Assembly: GCF_900105165.1 (NCBI RefSeq)
Contig: NZ_LT629740.1
Location: forward strand, 3,224,001-3,288,000
Length of the DNA stretch: 64,000 bases
Direction: 5' to 3'
Origin: Mucilaginibacter mallensis
GTDB lineage: Bacteria > Bacteroidota > Bacteroidia > Sphingobacteriales > Sphingobacteriaceae
Within the stretch, counting starts at the first letter, position 1, and each line of letters opens with the position of its first letter. Position numbers and translations under genes: made by a program. Positions 53,286 through 62,133 of this stretch are shown here, in pieces. The notes under the pieces are model-generated. The model was not told where the DNA came from. It worked only from the letters and a program-made list of their open reading frames with translations, and made no database searches.

Positions 53286-54053
53286 TTACAACTCTCTTAC
53301 CCAAATATTACGGTAGCTGATTGGCTTGCTGTCATCACCATGTGCCTGCAATTTAATGGCTGCGGGGCCGTGTGCTTTATATTCAGGTTTACCTATGTAT
53401 AAGGTTGGGCCTTTTAGTTCTACATTATTTTCAACCAAAACACCATTATAGATAACTGTTACCCGTGCTGGTGTTTTTAATGAACCATCAGTATTAAAAG
53501 TTGGGGCGGTCCATATCACATCATATGACTGCCATTCGCCGGGAGGCCTTGCAGGGTTAGCCAGCGGGATGAACTGTTTGTAAATACTGCCTGCCATACC
53601 GTTAACATAGGTTTTGTTTTTGTAGGCATCTAATACCTGCAATTCATAACCTGAATCGCCTGAGCCTAATGATGCTAAAAATACACCGCTATTGCCACGT
53701 GCCTGTCCGCTGCCAGCTATATCAGCAGGGATACGCCATTCAATATGCAATTGGTAATTGGTGAATAGCTTTTTGGTTTCAATATTACCTACCTTTTTAT
53801 TTACCGTCCAGATGCCTTTATTAATTATCCAGTTAGCCGGCTGTGATCTGTCCTGTGCCGATACCCATTGTTCCTGGTTGGTTCCATCAAACAATACAAT
53901 AGCGTCAGACGGTGCATCCGCACCTGTTTTGCCGGGAGTTACTACTGCCGGTTCAGGGCTCCACGTTTCTGTATCTTCGGGTTTAGCATTTTGCGCGTTA
54001 GCCATAAAAAAGCTCCCGGCTAATAATGCTGTTAATACAATTTTATATTTCAT
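53286..54053 (-). CDS. DUF1080 (3-keto-disaccharide hydrolase-type) secreted protein
   Basis: 255 residues with a signal peptide (VLTALLAGSFFMANAQ). The DUF1080 jelly-roll begins SDAIVLFDGTNQEQWVSA and contains NSGVFLASLGSGDSGYELQVLD, SIYKQFIPLANPARPPGEWQSYDVIW and a C-terminal KPISYRNIWVREL. The family is now associated with cleaving 3-keto-glycosides produced by sugar 3-dehydrogenases. The neighbouring cytochrome c, TIM-barrel isomerase and Gfo/Idh oxidoreductase are the usual partners. A palindromic repeat lies between it and the cytochrome gene. Confidence 0.88.
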   Translation of the reverse strand: MKYKIVLTALLAGSFFMANAQNAKPEDTETWSPEPAVVTPGKTGADAPSDAIVLFDGTNQEQWVSAQDRSQPANWIINKGIWTVNKKVGNIETKKLFTNYQLHIEWRIPADIAGSGQARGNSGVFLASLGSGDSGYELQVLDAYKNKTYVNGMAGSIYKQFIPLANPARPPGEWQSYDVIWTAPTFNTDGSLKTPARVTVIYNGVLVENNVELKGPTLYIGKPEYKAHGPAAIKLQAHGDDSKPISYRNIWVREL

Positions 54054-54127
54054 GTTAATTATAGTTGGTTTATATCTTATAAAACGCGCTGTACGCTTTT
54101 AGCGTATACGCATGTTTAATAACGTTC

Positions 54128-54221
54128 TGTCATTTCGAACGATAGAGAGAAATCTTCTTTAATATGCAAAGTCTGGATGCAAGTCGCAGAAGAGTTCTCC
54201 TCGTACCTCGTCGAAATGACA
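54128..54221. repeat. 94-bp palindromic intergenic repeat
   Basis: The ends TGTCATTTCGA and TCGAAATGACA are perfect complements; inner arms GAGAGAAATCTTCT and AGAAGAGTTCTCC also pair. This resembles a widespread Bacteroidota intergenic repeat (recalled, not searched). It lies between the cytochrome c stop and the DUF1080 start and may act as a terminator or RNA-stability element. Confidence 0.75.
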
Positions 54222-54231
54222 AAAAGGCATT

Positions 54232-54627
54232 TTATTTTTTTAACGATAGAATATACTTGATCATCTCGCGTGCGTCATCCATTGACAGATCAGGGTGCGC
54301 CGACATTGGAACTGATCCCCAGTTACCTGAACCACCTTTAATTACTTTATTAGCTAAAGTGTCAATAACATCTGCCGAAGCAGTGTATTTATTAGCCACA
54401 TCCTGGTAGGCCGGACCAACAATTTTTTGATCAAGCTTATGACAGGTTAAACAATCATTTTTAGCTATCAGTGCTTTACCAACAGTATCCTTAACGGTAG
54501 TTGTTGATGAACTTGCTGAAGTAGTGGTGGTTGTAGTAGTTGTAGTATCGGTGCTGCTATTTGATTTGTTGCCATTACAAGCGGCAAATGCTAATGCCAG
54601 TCCTAAAATAATGAAGGTTCTTTTCAT
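54232..54627 (-). CDS. class I cytochrome c lipoprotein
   Basis: 131 residues. Lipobox at LALAFAACNG, then a Ser/Thr-rich linker with nine consecutive Thr after Asp27, then the haem domain: KNDCLTCHK (Cys59, Cys62, His63) and GSVPMSAHPDLS with the probable axial Met. YILSLKK at the end is typical of small bacterial cytochromes c. It probably takes electrons from a periplasmic dehydrogenase of this locus. It lies 23 bases after the TIM-barrel isomerase. Confidence 0.9.
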   Translation of the reverse strand: MKRTFIILGLALAFAACNGNKSNSSTDTTTTTTTTTSASSSTTTVKDTVGKALIAKNDCLTCHKLDQKIVGPAYQDVANKYTASADVIDTLANKVIKGGSGNWGSVPMSAHPDLSMDDAREMIKYILSLKK

Positions 54628-54650
54628 TGATATTTGTTTTTTATTGATAA

Positions 54651-55706
54651 TTACTTAATTCCTAATAGTGCTTTGTTAAAATCGTCGTTACCGCCTGATG
54701 ATGCAAAATCATCAAAAGCTTTGTCTGTAACTCTTATAATATGATCTTTTATAAATCCGGCTCCCTCTTTAGCACCATCAGCTGAATTTTTAATGGCACA
54801 CTCCCATTCCAGTACGGCCCAACCCTTAAAATCATAAGTGGCTAATTTGCTGAAAATAGATTTAAAATCAACCTGTCCATCCCCTAATGAGCGGAAACGG
54901 CCCGCACGGTCAACCCAGTTCTGATAGCCGCCATATACGCCCTGTTTACCGGTTGGATTAAACTCCGCATCCTTAACATGGAACATTTTTATGCGCTCAT
55001 GGTAATTGTCGATATATTCCAAATAATTCAAACACTGCAGCACAAAGTGCGATGGATCGTACAATAGACATGCCCGTGGATGGTTGTTTACCTTTTCCAG
55101 AAACATTTCGTAGGTAATTCCATCGTGCAGGTCTTCGCCGGGATGGATCTCATAGCACAGATCGATACCACACTCGTCATACACATTTAATATTGGTTCC
55201 CAGCGTTTGGCCAATTCATCAAAAGCGGTATCAACCAAACCAGCAGGGCGCTGCGGCCATGGATACATCATTTGCCATATTAATGCCCCGCTGAAGGTAA
55301 CACTGGCGTTTAAACCTAAATTTTGTGATGCTTTAGCTGCATATTTTAACTGCTGTACGGCCCATTCCTGCCTTGCCTTTGGGTTATTACGATATGCTTC
55401 AGGTGCAAAACCATCAAACAGCAGATCGTAAGCCGGGTTTACTGCTACTAACTGGCCTTGTAAATGGGTTGATAGTTCGGTTATTTCCAAACCAAATTCG
55501 CCTGCTATACCTTTTAGCTCATCGGCATAAGTTTTGCTTTCAGCAGCTTTTTGCAGATCGATAAAATTGGCATCGAGCGTAGGTAATTGAACACCTTTAT
55601 AGCCTAAGCCGCTTGCCCACTCACAAATATTTCTCAAATTGTTAAACGGAGCATCCGGCCCCATAAACTGCGCTATAAATATGGCCGGGCCTTTAATAGT
55701 TGTCAT
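54651..55706 (-). CDS. sugar phosphate isomerase/epimerase-type TIM-barrel protein
   Basis: 351 residues, no signal peptide. AP-endonuclease-2-like barrel with metal-ligand strands: YEIHPGEDL (Glu), LLYDPSHFVL (Asp/His), KMFHVKDAEF (His/Asp) and AVLEWECA (Glu). WASGLGYKGVQLP near the N-terminus is typical. It would isomerise or epimerise a keto-sugar, probably one made by the Gfo/Idh enzyme 16 bases upstream. Very close homologues are common in Bacteroidota glycan-oxidation loci. Exact substrate unknown. Confidence 0.88.
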   Translation of the reverse strand: MTTIKGPAIFIAQFMGPDAPFNNLRNICEWASGLGYKGVQLPTLDANFIDLQKAAESKTYADELKGIAGEFGLEITELSTHLQGQLVAVNPAYDLLFDGFAPEAYRNNPKARQEWAVQQLKYAAKASQNLGLNASVTFSGALIWQMMYPWPQRPAGLVDTAFDELAKRWEPILNVYDECGIDLCYEIHPGEDLHDGITYEMFLEKVNNHPRACLLYDPSHFVLQCLNYLEYIDNYHERIKMFHVKDAEFNPTGKQGVYGGYQNWVDRAGRFRSLGDGQVDFKSIFSKLATYDFKGWAVLEWECAIKNSADGAKEGAGFIKDHIIRVTDKAFDDFASSGGNDDFNKALLGIK

Positions 55707-55722
55707 TTGTTTTTATGATAGA

Positions 55723-56874
55723 TTATATAATAAAATCTGTCCATTTAGTATCCGATTTGCCGGAGGCGATCACATTCTCCACAAAGGCCATCCCTCTTAC
55801 ACCATCTTCAATGCCGGGATAATCCAGCCATTCCGGCTCTGGTGTTTTGCCTTCTATATCAGCCTTAACACATAACGCGAAATTCCGGTACAAGTTAGCA
55901 AAAGCCTCTAAATATCCTTCGGGGTGCCCGGCGGGTACACGCGTATTGTGAGAGGAGAACGAACTCACATAACCGCCGCCTGTACGGTATATTTCGGCGG
56001 GTTTATCCAGCCATTTCACCAATAAGGTATTGGCCACATCCTGCTGCCATTCCAAGCCGCCTTTTTCGCCATAAACCCTTACCTTAACATTGTTTTCATC
56101 ACCGGCCGCAATTTGTGAAGCCATAAGCACACCGCTTGCTCCATTATTAAATTTAAGCAGTGCCGCGCCATCATCGTCCAGCTGGCGGCCCTCCACTACA
56201 ATATTGATATCAGCACAAATTTTAGTAACCTGTAAACCGCTTACATATTCAGCCAGGTTAAAGGCATGTGTACCTATATCGCCCATAGCACCTGCTATGC
56301 CGCTTTTACCCGGATCGGTGCGCCATGAGGCCTGTTTTTGATTATCACCTTCCAGGAACGTGCTTAACCAGCCTTGTGGATATTCAACATACACCTTTCT
56401 GATCTTGCCCAGTTTACCAGACTTTACAAATTGTTTCGCCTCTTTAACCATAGGGTAGCCGGTATAAGTATGAGTAAGGCAAAAGCGCTTGCCGCTGGCT
56501 TTAACTATTTTCTCTAGTTCCTTAGCCTCAGCCAGTGAAAAGGTCATAGGCTTATCCAGTATGACATGGAAACCATTTTCCAAAGCCAATTTGGTTGGCT
56601 CAAAGTGCACGTGATTAGGGGTAACTATGCTGATCACCTGAACACGTTCATCTTCGGGTAGTTGTTTTTCCTTCGCAATAAGCTCTTTATAGGAGGTATA
56701 TACCCTGTTTGCAGGTAAGCCAAGTAATACACCACTTGCTTTAGCTTTTTCCGGATCGCTGCTGAAAGCACCGCAAACCAGTTCATATTCATCATCTATA
56801 CGGGCGGCAATGCGATGTACAGCGCCTATAAAAGCACCCTGACCGCCACCTATCATTCCTAGTTTTAACTTCAT
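55723..56874 (-). CDS. Gfo/Idh/MocA-family oxidoreductase
   Basis: 383 residues. The Rossmann domain begins KLGMIGGGQGAFIGAVHR and the conserved EKP motif reads VILDKPMTFS. The C-terminal domain has GDIGTHAFNLAEYVSG with the catalytic Asp/His. The enzyme should oxidise or reduce a sugar C-OH with NAD(P). No signal peptide is present, so it is cytoplasmic. It is the first gene of a minus-strand unit with the TIM-barrel isomerase and cytochrome c; its promoter should lie in 56875-57035, where I see nothing distinctive. Confidence 0.92.
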   Translation of the reverse strand: MKLKLGMIGGGQGAFIGAVHRIAARIDDEYELVCGAFSSDPEKAKASGVLLGLPANRVYTSYKELIAKEKQLPEDERVQVISIVTPNHVHFEPTKLALENGFHVILDKPMTFSLAEAKELEKIVKASGKRFCLTHTYTGYPMVKEAKQFVKSGKLGKIRKVYVEYPQGWLSTFLEGDNQKQASWRTDPGKSGIAGAMGDIGTHAFNLAEYVSGLQVTKICADINIVVEGRQLDDDGAALLKFNNGASGVLMASQIAAGDENNVKVRVYGEKGGLEWQQDVANTLLVKWLDKPAEIYRTGGGYVSSFSSHNTRVPAGHPEGYLEAFANLYRNFALCVKADIEGKTPEPEWLDYPGIEDGVRGMAFVENVIASGKSDTKWTDFII

Positions 56875-57035
56875 TTGTTTATACTGGTGAAATACCGCAA
56901 ACCCGAGGGAAAGCTACATTTATTTTCGCAAGCCAAGATAGTATAATTTCAAATTAATACCTGCCATTGTAGCCGCAATTATTGCACAAATAAACGAAAA
57001 TGCTTGTAACAATACTATTGCTAAATCGAGTTTAT

Positions 57036-58265
57036 CTACAGAAAGAGATCATCCATAAACTTCTTAATATTCACGGTATCTTTCAAATAATAAGGCAAAC
57101 CATGTTCCTCCAAATGTATTATGGGGAATTTTTGCTTTGTTCTAAATTTAATTGGGACTATCAATTTACTGACATAAGCGGTATCATATTTCAGGCTATC
57201 GGCCAATACTTTCTTAACCCGGTCAATCTCTGCCTGGTTTTTAGTAATGTAATTACAACCTAAAGTAGTTGCACCCATTTGTGCCGACAGGAACCATTTG
57301 CTAACCGCGAAATCATAAGGGTTATAGCCAATAACAATAGGATAAATACGGTTATCCTTTGCTTCAATATCAGGCGAGCGCTTGTTAAAATCAATAAATG
57401 TTTCAACCCCGGGCATAGCTGGCGCAAGCATGCCCAGGTGGATATCAGGAAAAGTTGGTGTTCTCAGCTTCATCAAATTGTCTAATTGCAATTGATCACG
57501 TTCATTCTTCATCTGGGCCCATTTTGATGTACAGTTGAATAAAGCACCCGTGCCAACGCTTGCACCCAAACTATGCGTAATTATTACCAACGGGATGGGA
57601 TCCTGTAAATTATCCAGCAATTTGCGCAGGGCCAGGGCTACGTACCGGCTATTGTTTTGCGCATGCTCCCATATTTTTATGGCGGATGTTACTTTATTAT
57701 TCAAGTTCTTTAAGCCATCCCAATAGATCTCAATAAACACCATATGTTTATGGTCATTATAATGCCCTTCTTCTATTTTCTTTTTTAACAGGTCATAATC
57801 TTCGGTAGCATCCTCTACATTAAAGCCGTGTACAAAAACAACATATCTATCAGCATGCAGCCTTACTACCATCTGGTGGATTTTATCAGCATAAGCGGCT
57901 ACTATCTTATTTTCCACATCGTTATATATTCTGTCCGGAATACCCGAACCGTTAACCTTATAAAATCTTGCTAATGAATCCAGCGGCCTGGTGTTGGTTG
58001 TGAAATAATAATACAAATTAGCCCCTGTTGTATCGGCATCCTTTACATGATTATAAGGGTGCATAAAAACAGACCTGTTGATTGGAACGGCTATATTGGG
58101 GTAGAAATAACCATACTTATCAATATAGATACGTATAACATCATTAGTGGGGTTAGGCTGGTTTTTGACCTGTACTTTTCTGAAATAGGTTTGGTTATTA
58201 TAAGAGGTGAAGCATCCGCATAAAAATACACACAGAAGTAAAACAAATAATAGCCTCAGCCGCAT
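57036..58265 (-). CDS. alpha/beta hydrolase-fold lipoprotein
   Basis: 409 residues. Lipoprotein signal LLLCVFLCGCFTS. The core has RYVVFVHGFNVEDATEDYD (oxyanion region) and LVIITHSLGASVGTG with the nucleophile Ser in a xHSLG elbow, as in DUF900-type hydrolases. A long C-terminal half (MLAPAMPGVETFIDFNKRSPD) follows. It is expected in the envelope. It is the last gene after phospholipase C, separated by a strong terminator, so it is probably transcribed separately. Substrate unknown. Confidence 0.75.
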   Translation of the reverse strand: MRLRLLFVLLLCVFLCGCFTSYNNQTYFRKVQVKNQPNPTNDVIRIYIDKYGYFYPNIAVPINRSVFMHPYNHVKDADTTGANLYYYFTTNTRPLDSLARFYKVNGSGIPDRIYNDVENKIVAAYADKIHQMVVRLHADRYVVFVHGFNVEDATEDYDLLKKKIEEGHYNDHKHMVFIEIYWDGLKNLNNKVTSAIKIWEHAQNNSRYVALALRKLLDNLQDPIPLVIITHSLGASVGTGALFNCTSKWAQMKNERDQLQLDNLMKLRTPTFPDIHLGMLAPAMPGVETFIDFNKRSPDIEAKDNRIYPIVIGYNPYDFAVSKWFLSAQMGATTLGCNYITKNQAEIDRVKKVLADSLKYDTAYVSKLIVPIKFRTKQKFPIIHLEEHGLPYYLKDTVNIKKFMDDLFL

Positions 58266-58343
58266 AAATAAGATTTTATTAATAATATACTTGCCTAATT
58301 TACATTAAATTGAATACATTTTCTCCGATATAGAATACCTCAC

Positions 58344-58376
58344 AAAAAATAAGGCCCCGGCATAAATACCGGAGCC
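58344..58376 (-). terminator. intrinsic terminator after phospholipase C
   Basis: On the minus strand GGCTCCGG (58376-58369) pairs with CCGGGGCC (58360-58353), followed by TTATTTTTT. It begins 27 bases after the phospholipase stop. Confidence 0.8.
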
Positions 58377-58402
58377 CGCCTTTCTATATTTGTTTCAGTT
58401 CA

Positions 58403-60958
58403 TTAAACTATTATTCTGCCCATAAAAGGGTCGCTGTAACCTGGCTTACCGGTTTCAACCCTGCCTGCATAGCGTTTTTCAAAAGAGTTATGACCGGTAA
58501 CCTTCACGCTGAAATCATACCAATTATGGCTTTTTTCAAGGTTTAAAACCAGGCTGCTTTCGCCAGATGGTGATACCAGCTTTTTGTAGTTATTGGTTTT
58601 ATAAGCGTTGTCAATTATCTCTACCATTTGACCACTTTTGGTGGCATTGCTCAATTTCAATATCACGTTGCCGGTAAGCTTATTGCTGGTCAGGCTTCGC
58701 TGATAGTCAAAATGGATGTTAATATCCGGGTCCTGCGCATTGCCTTTAAACTCGCGGAAGAAACCGTTAGGGCCATAAGTTCTTAAATGATACTGGTTGT
58801 CGGCAAACTCATTCAGTGGCCAGGCATCGCCCAGCGTATCACCGGCAGTTAAACCGTATGCCCAGGTGCGTACATCGCCTAATGCGCCATCTGCTTGCTG
58901 CAGGTATTTGCCCGGCGCGTACACATTAAATGGCACACCTACTGCCTTATTACCAAATACCTTATTACCCGCGGTAAACTTTATTTCAAACGACTTTTTA
59001 TCAGCGCTTAATTTACCATCAGCATACATCTCATAAGGCAATGCACATGCCGGGCGAATGCCTTTTTCCTGCTGCGGCATATAAGGTGCATTAACCGGAT
59101 TGGTATTGATCAGGTCGATCTCAGCCCGGGTAAGCAACTTATAGTCGGATGGTAATTTTTTAAACTTCGCGTTATGAATCCCCTCTATAAAAGGGTCCTT
59201 CTTTAAAAATTCAGGGTTAGGTATAGCTTCACCATTATATGGCCTGAACGCAGAGGTAAGGTTACCGCAAACAGTCCGCCTCCAATCACTGATATTGGGT
59301 TCAAGTACTTTTTTACCTGTTTTTTTGCTCAGGAAATCTTCCAGGAATTGCAGGGTTGAAGTGTGATCGAATACCTCTGAATTTACATAACCACCCTTGC
59401 TCCACGGTGAAGCGATCACCATTGGCACACGGAAACCTAAGCCTATTGAGTTTTCTTTATCAAATTTCTCAGGAAAATCCTTACGTGCCTGTTCCTGCTC
59501 AAGCGTTACAAATTCCACACGGGTATCTACCCCTTTTGACACTTTACCGGTACCCTCTTTATGTGAATGTGGTGCTGTAAACGGCGGTACGTGATCAAAG
59601 TAGCCATCATTTTCATCATAAGTTAAGATGAAGATGGTCTTTTTCCACACCTCCGGATTTTTGGTAAGGATATCAAACACTTCGGATACATACCAGGCGC
59701 CATACCACGCTGCTGATGGGTGATCACTAAAGTTTTCAGGAGCGGTAAGCCATGATACCGTTGGCAGGCTTCCCTTACTTACATCCTGCCTGAACTGGTG
59801 CAATACATCTCCTTTAGGCACCTGCACTTCACGTTGTGTGCCATTATCATCATAAGTTAACTTAGTAAGCGTATGATAATCCGGATCGTTTGTATTGGTA
59901 TTGAAGGCTTTTAAATGGATGCTTTTTTCACGATCTGATAGTTTATCAAAGCCGTTAGGATCAACAGTTTCCTTCTCCTTTTTAAACTGATCAAGATAAT
60001 ACTGCATCTCTTTAACCTGTTTTTGCAGGTGGTCAATATGCGCATCGCCTGCTGGAAGAGCTGCTATTTTCTTGTTTAGATCATCTATCATTACAGGCAA
60101 TTGCACCAATCTTTTGTCCAATGCTTCCAAATGTTTTTTGTGCAGATGGATATTGTATTGGGCGAAAAACTCCAGCGGGTTATCCTGGAAATTTGATAGC
60201 CATGGATCTTCCTCCCCTTCAAAACCAACATCAATACTCATTTCATTCTGATAGCATTTCCAGCTGATGCCGTTATCTTCCAAACGTTCAGGAAAAGTTG
60301 CCCATTTCAAAGTACCATAGTCCATATCCTCGTTCCAAACATTGGCCCTTGAGTTCTCATTTTGCTCTTCGCGCACTGTACCCGTCCAGAAATAAAGCCT
60401 GTTAGGATTAGTACCGGTAAGCGATGAACAAAAATTCTGATCACAAACAGTGAACGCATCAGCCAACGCGTAATTGAATGGAAGATCCTCGCGATTATGG
60501 TAGCCCATGGTTAAAGGCATGTGGCTATATTCCTTTATGCTATTCTTTTTTACGTTAAGCCACTGGTCGAATTTGCCATCGTTACGGGCATCAACCTGGT
60601 TTTTCCACGAGTGTGGTAACGAGCTCATCCAGGTAGCTTTCGTATTTTTTATATCCAGATGGAATGGCGCGTAAGTTTCACCTTCAGCATTTGACTGCAG
60701 CCATACTTTATTTTTGTTTGGCAGATCAATAGCACGTGGATCATTAAAACCACGTACACCTTTCAATGTGCCGAAACAATGGTCGAAAGAGCGGTTTTCC
60801 TGCATTAAAATTACAATATGCTCAGCATCCATATAAGTGCTGCCTTCAGGTGCATTTATAGCTAATGCCTTTTGTATTGATGCGGGTAAAACGCTGGTAA
60901 CACCTGCCGCGCCAGTTAACAATGCAGCTTTCTTTAAAAAATCTCTCCTGTTATCCAT
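58403..60958 (-). CDS. phosphocholine-specific phospholipase C, Tat-exported
   Basis: 851 residues. The N-terminus NRRDFLKKAALLTGAAG is a twin-arginine signal. The phosphoesterase domain has EHIVILMQENRSFDHCFGTL, SSLTGTNPNRLYFWTGTV, WKCYQNEMS and TYDENDGYFDHV (metal/active-site acids). Two C-terminal DUF756-type beta domains follow (about 640-850), the standard architecture of bacterial PC-PLC (PlcN/PlcH). A predicted coiled-coil helical insert (about residues 275-330, DKRLVQLPVMIDDLNKKIAA) is present. It would cut phosphatidylcholine or related lipids outside the inner membrane. It follows the FAD oxidoreductase gene by 44 bases, probably in one unit. Confidence 0.92.
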   Translation of the reverse strand: MDNRRDFLKKAALLTGAAGVTSVLPASIQKALAINAPEGSTYMDAEHIVILMQENRSFDHCFGTLKGVRGFNDPRAIDLPNKNKVWLQSNAEGETYAPFHLDIKNTKATWMSSLPHSWKNQVDARNDGKFDQWLNVKKNSIKEYSHMPLTMGYHNREDLPFNYALADAFTVCDQNFCSSLTGTNPNRLYFWTGTVREEQNENSRANVWNEDMDYGTLKWATFPERLEDNGISWKCYQNEMSIDVGFEGEEDPWLSNFQDNPLEFFAQYNIHLHKKHLEALDKRLVQLPVMIDDLNKKIAALPAGDAHIDHLQKQVKEMQYYLDQFKKEKETVDPNGFDKLSDREKSIHLKAFNTNTNDPDYHTLTKLTYDDNGTQREVQVPKGDVLHQFRQDVSKGSLPTVSWLTAPENFSDHPSAAWYGAWYVSEVFDILTKNPEVWKKTIFILTYDENDGYFDHVPPFTAPHSHKEGTGKVSKGVDTRVEFVTLEQEQARKDFPEKFDKENSIGLGFRVPMVIASPWSKGGYVNSEVFDHTSTLQFLEDFLSKKTGKKVLEPNISDWRRTVCGNLTSAFRPYNGEAIPNPEFLKKDPFIEGIHNAKFKKLPSDYKLLTRAEIDLINTNPVNAPYMPQQEKGIRPACALPYEMYADGKLSADKKSFEIKFTAGNKVFGNKAVGVPFNVYAPGKYLQQADGALGDVRTWAYGLTAGDTLGDAWPLNEFADNQYHLRTYGPNGFFREFKGNAQDPDINIHFDYQRSLTSNKLTGNVILKLSNATKSGQMVEIIDNAYKTNNYKKLVSPSGESSLVLNLEKSHNWYDFSVKVTGHNSFEKRYAGRVETGKPGYSDPFMGRIIV

Positions 60959-61002
60959 TATAATATTGAGGTTGTTGTATTAAGAATTACCGTTTTATAA
61001 TT

Positions 61003-62133
61003 TTATTTCTCCCTTGATGCAAAGTATTGTTCGCATAAGCCGAATGACAAGGTCATACCATTACCGCCGACACCGTTTATTACCGTTACACCCGGTTCAA
61101 TATCTCTTATCAGTTCTGTTTCGCCGTTCATCATTTTAGGGTAAATACCATGCCACGACTGCATCAGTTTCCAATCCTTAAAATTAGCGAAGGTATGTAA
61201 GTACGCTGTTATCATGGTATTAATAAATTCCTTATCAAATGGGTCATGCACCAGGCCATATTCGTGTGAATCGCCTATGGTAAGCTCACCGCTACCATTC
61301 TGAGAGGCCATTACGTGTATCCCCCATTTTAATTGTGTGGCATATTGCTCCTCATATCTTTTGCGCAATGCAGGCAATGATGCCGCCGCCTGGAAACCGG
61401 GATAATGGATCATGGATAAACCACCGCATAACGCCGGACCAATACGCCAATCGCCGGGCTGACTAACCAGGCGCATCATCTGCAGTTTGCATTTGCTGAT
61501 CTCCAAACTTAAAAAAAGCTCGGGATAAAGTGTTTCAAAATCTGCACCGCTGCAAACAAATATTTCATCAGCTTCCCAATTGCGGTTGCCGGATATTACT
61601 TTGGGGTGCTGTATTTCGCTGATGGCTGTGTTCCAATGAAACTCCACATCATATTTATCTGCCAGGTACTTTGCCACCTGCCCTACTGCCACACGCGATT
61701 CAACGATCATCTCTTCACTGCTGAACAACGCGCCTTTTAAACCATCCGGGTTAACCGCCGGTGATTTTGCTAAAGTTTGTTCAGGTGTAAGCACGCTACA
61801 GTCACGGTGTAAGTGGTTAACGTCCACATATTCCTTTATTACCTGTAGTTCATCATCATGGTAAGCCATGTGTAACGAGCCTACCTCATCATGCCATATA
61901 TTAGCTTCGGTGCAAATTTCTTTCCAGATACTGCGCGACAGCATGGCACGGTCAAACAGCGGACCTGTTGCCTGCCCTATGGGCCATATCATCCCAAAAT
62001 TGCGGATAGATGCGCCTACCGCACGTTCATTACGTTCAAATATGGTTACTTTATAACCACGGATGGCCAAAGCCCGGGCTGTTGCCAGGCCCACAATGCC
62101 TGCGCCAATTACTATTGCTGATGGTTGTTTCAT
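61003..62133 (-). CDS. TIGR03364-type FAD-dependent oxidoreductase
   Basis: 376 residues. SAIVIGAGIVGLATARALA is the FAD-binding motif; GASIRNFGMIWPIGQATG and the C-terminal INGVGGNGMTLSFGL are characteristic of the TIGR03364 branch of the DAO (amine/amino acid oxidase) family, repeatedly found beside phosphonate genes. It probably oxidises an amine or N-methylated aminophosphonate (inference). The start overlaps the DUF5690 stop (ATGA). It is followed by phospholipase C and preceded by the DUF5690 transporter and HAD hydrolase. Confidence 0.85.
   Translation of the reverse strand: MKQPSAIVIGAGIVGLATARALAIRGYKVTIFERNERAVGASIRNFGMIWPIGQATGPLFDRAMLSRSIWKEICTEANIWHDEVGSLHMAYHDDELQVIKEYVDVNHLHRDCSVLTPEQTLAKSPAVNPDGLKGALFSSEEMIVESRVAVGQVAKYLADKYDVEFHWNTAISEIQHPKVISGNRNWEADEIFVCSGADFETLYPELFLSLEISKCKLQMMRLVSQPGDWRIGPALCGGLSMIHYPGFQAAASLPALRKRYEEQYATQLKWGIHVMASQNGSGELTIGDSHEYGLVHDPFDKEFINTMITAYLHTFANFKDWKLMQSWHGIYPKMMNGETELIRDIEPGVTVINGVGGNGMTLSFGLCEQYFASREK

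Noticed and set aside
54515..54555. Poly-Thr codon repeats as phase-variable tracts
   Set aside because: The repeats are codon-sized, so length changes would not shift the frame and would not switch expression.
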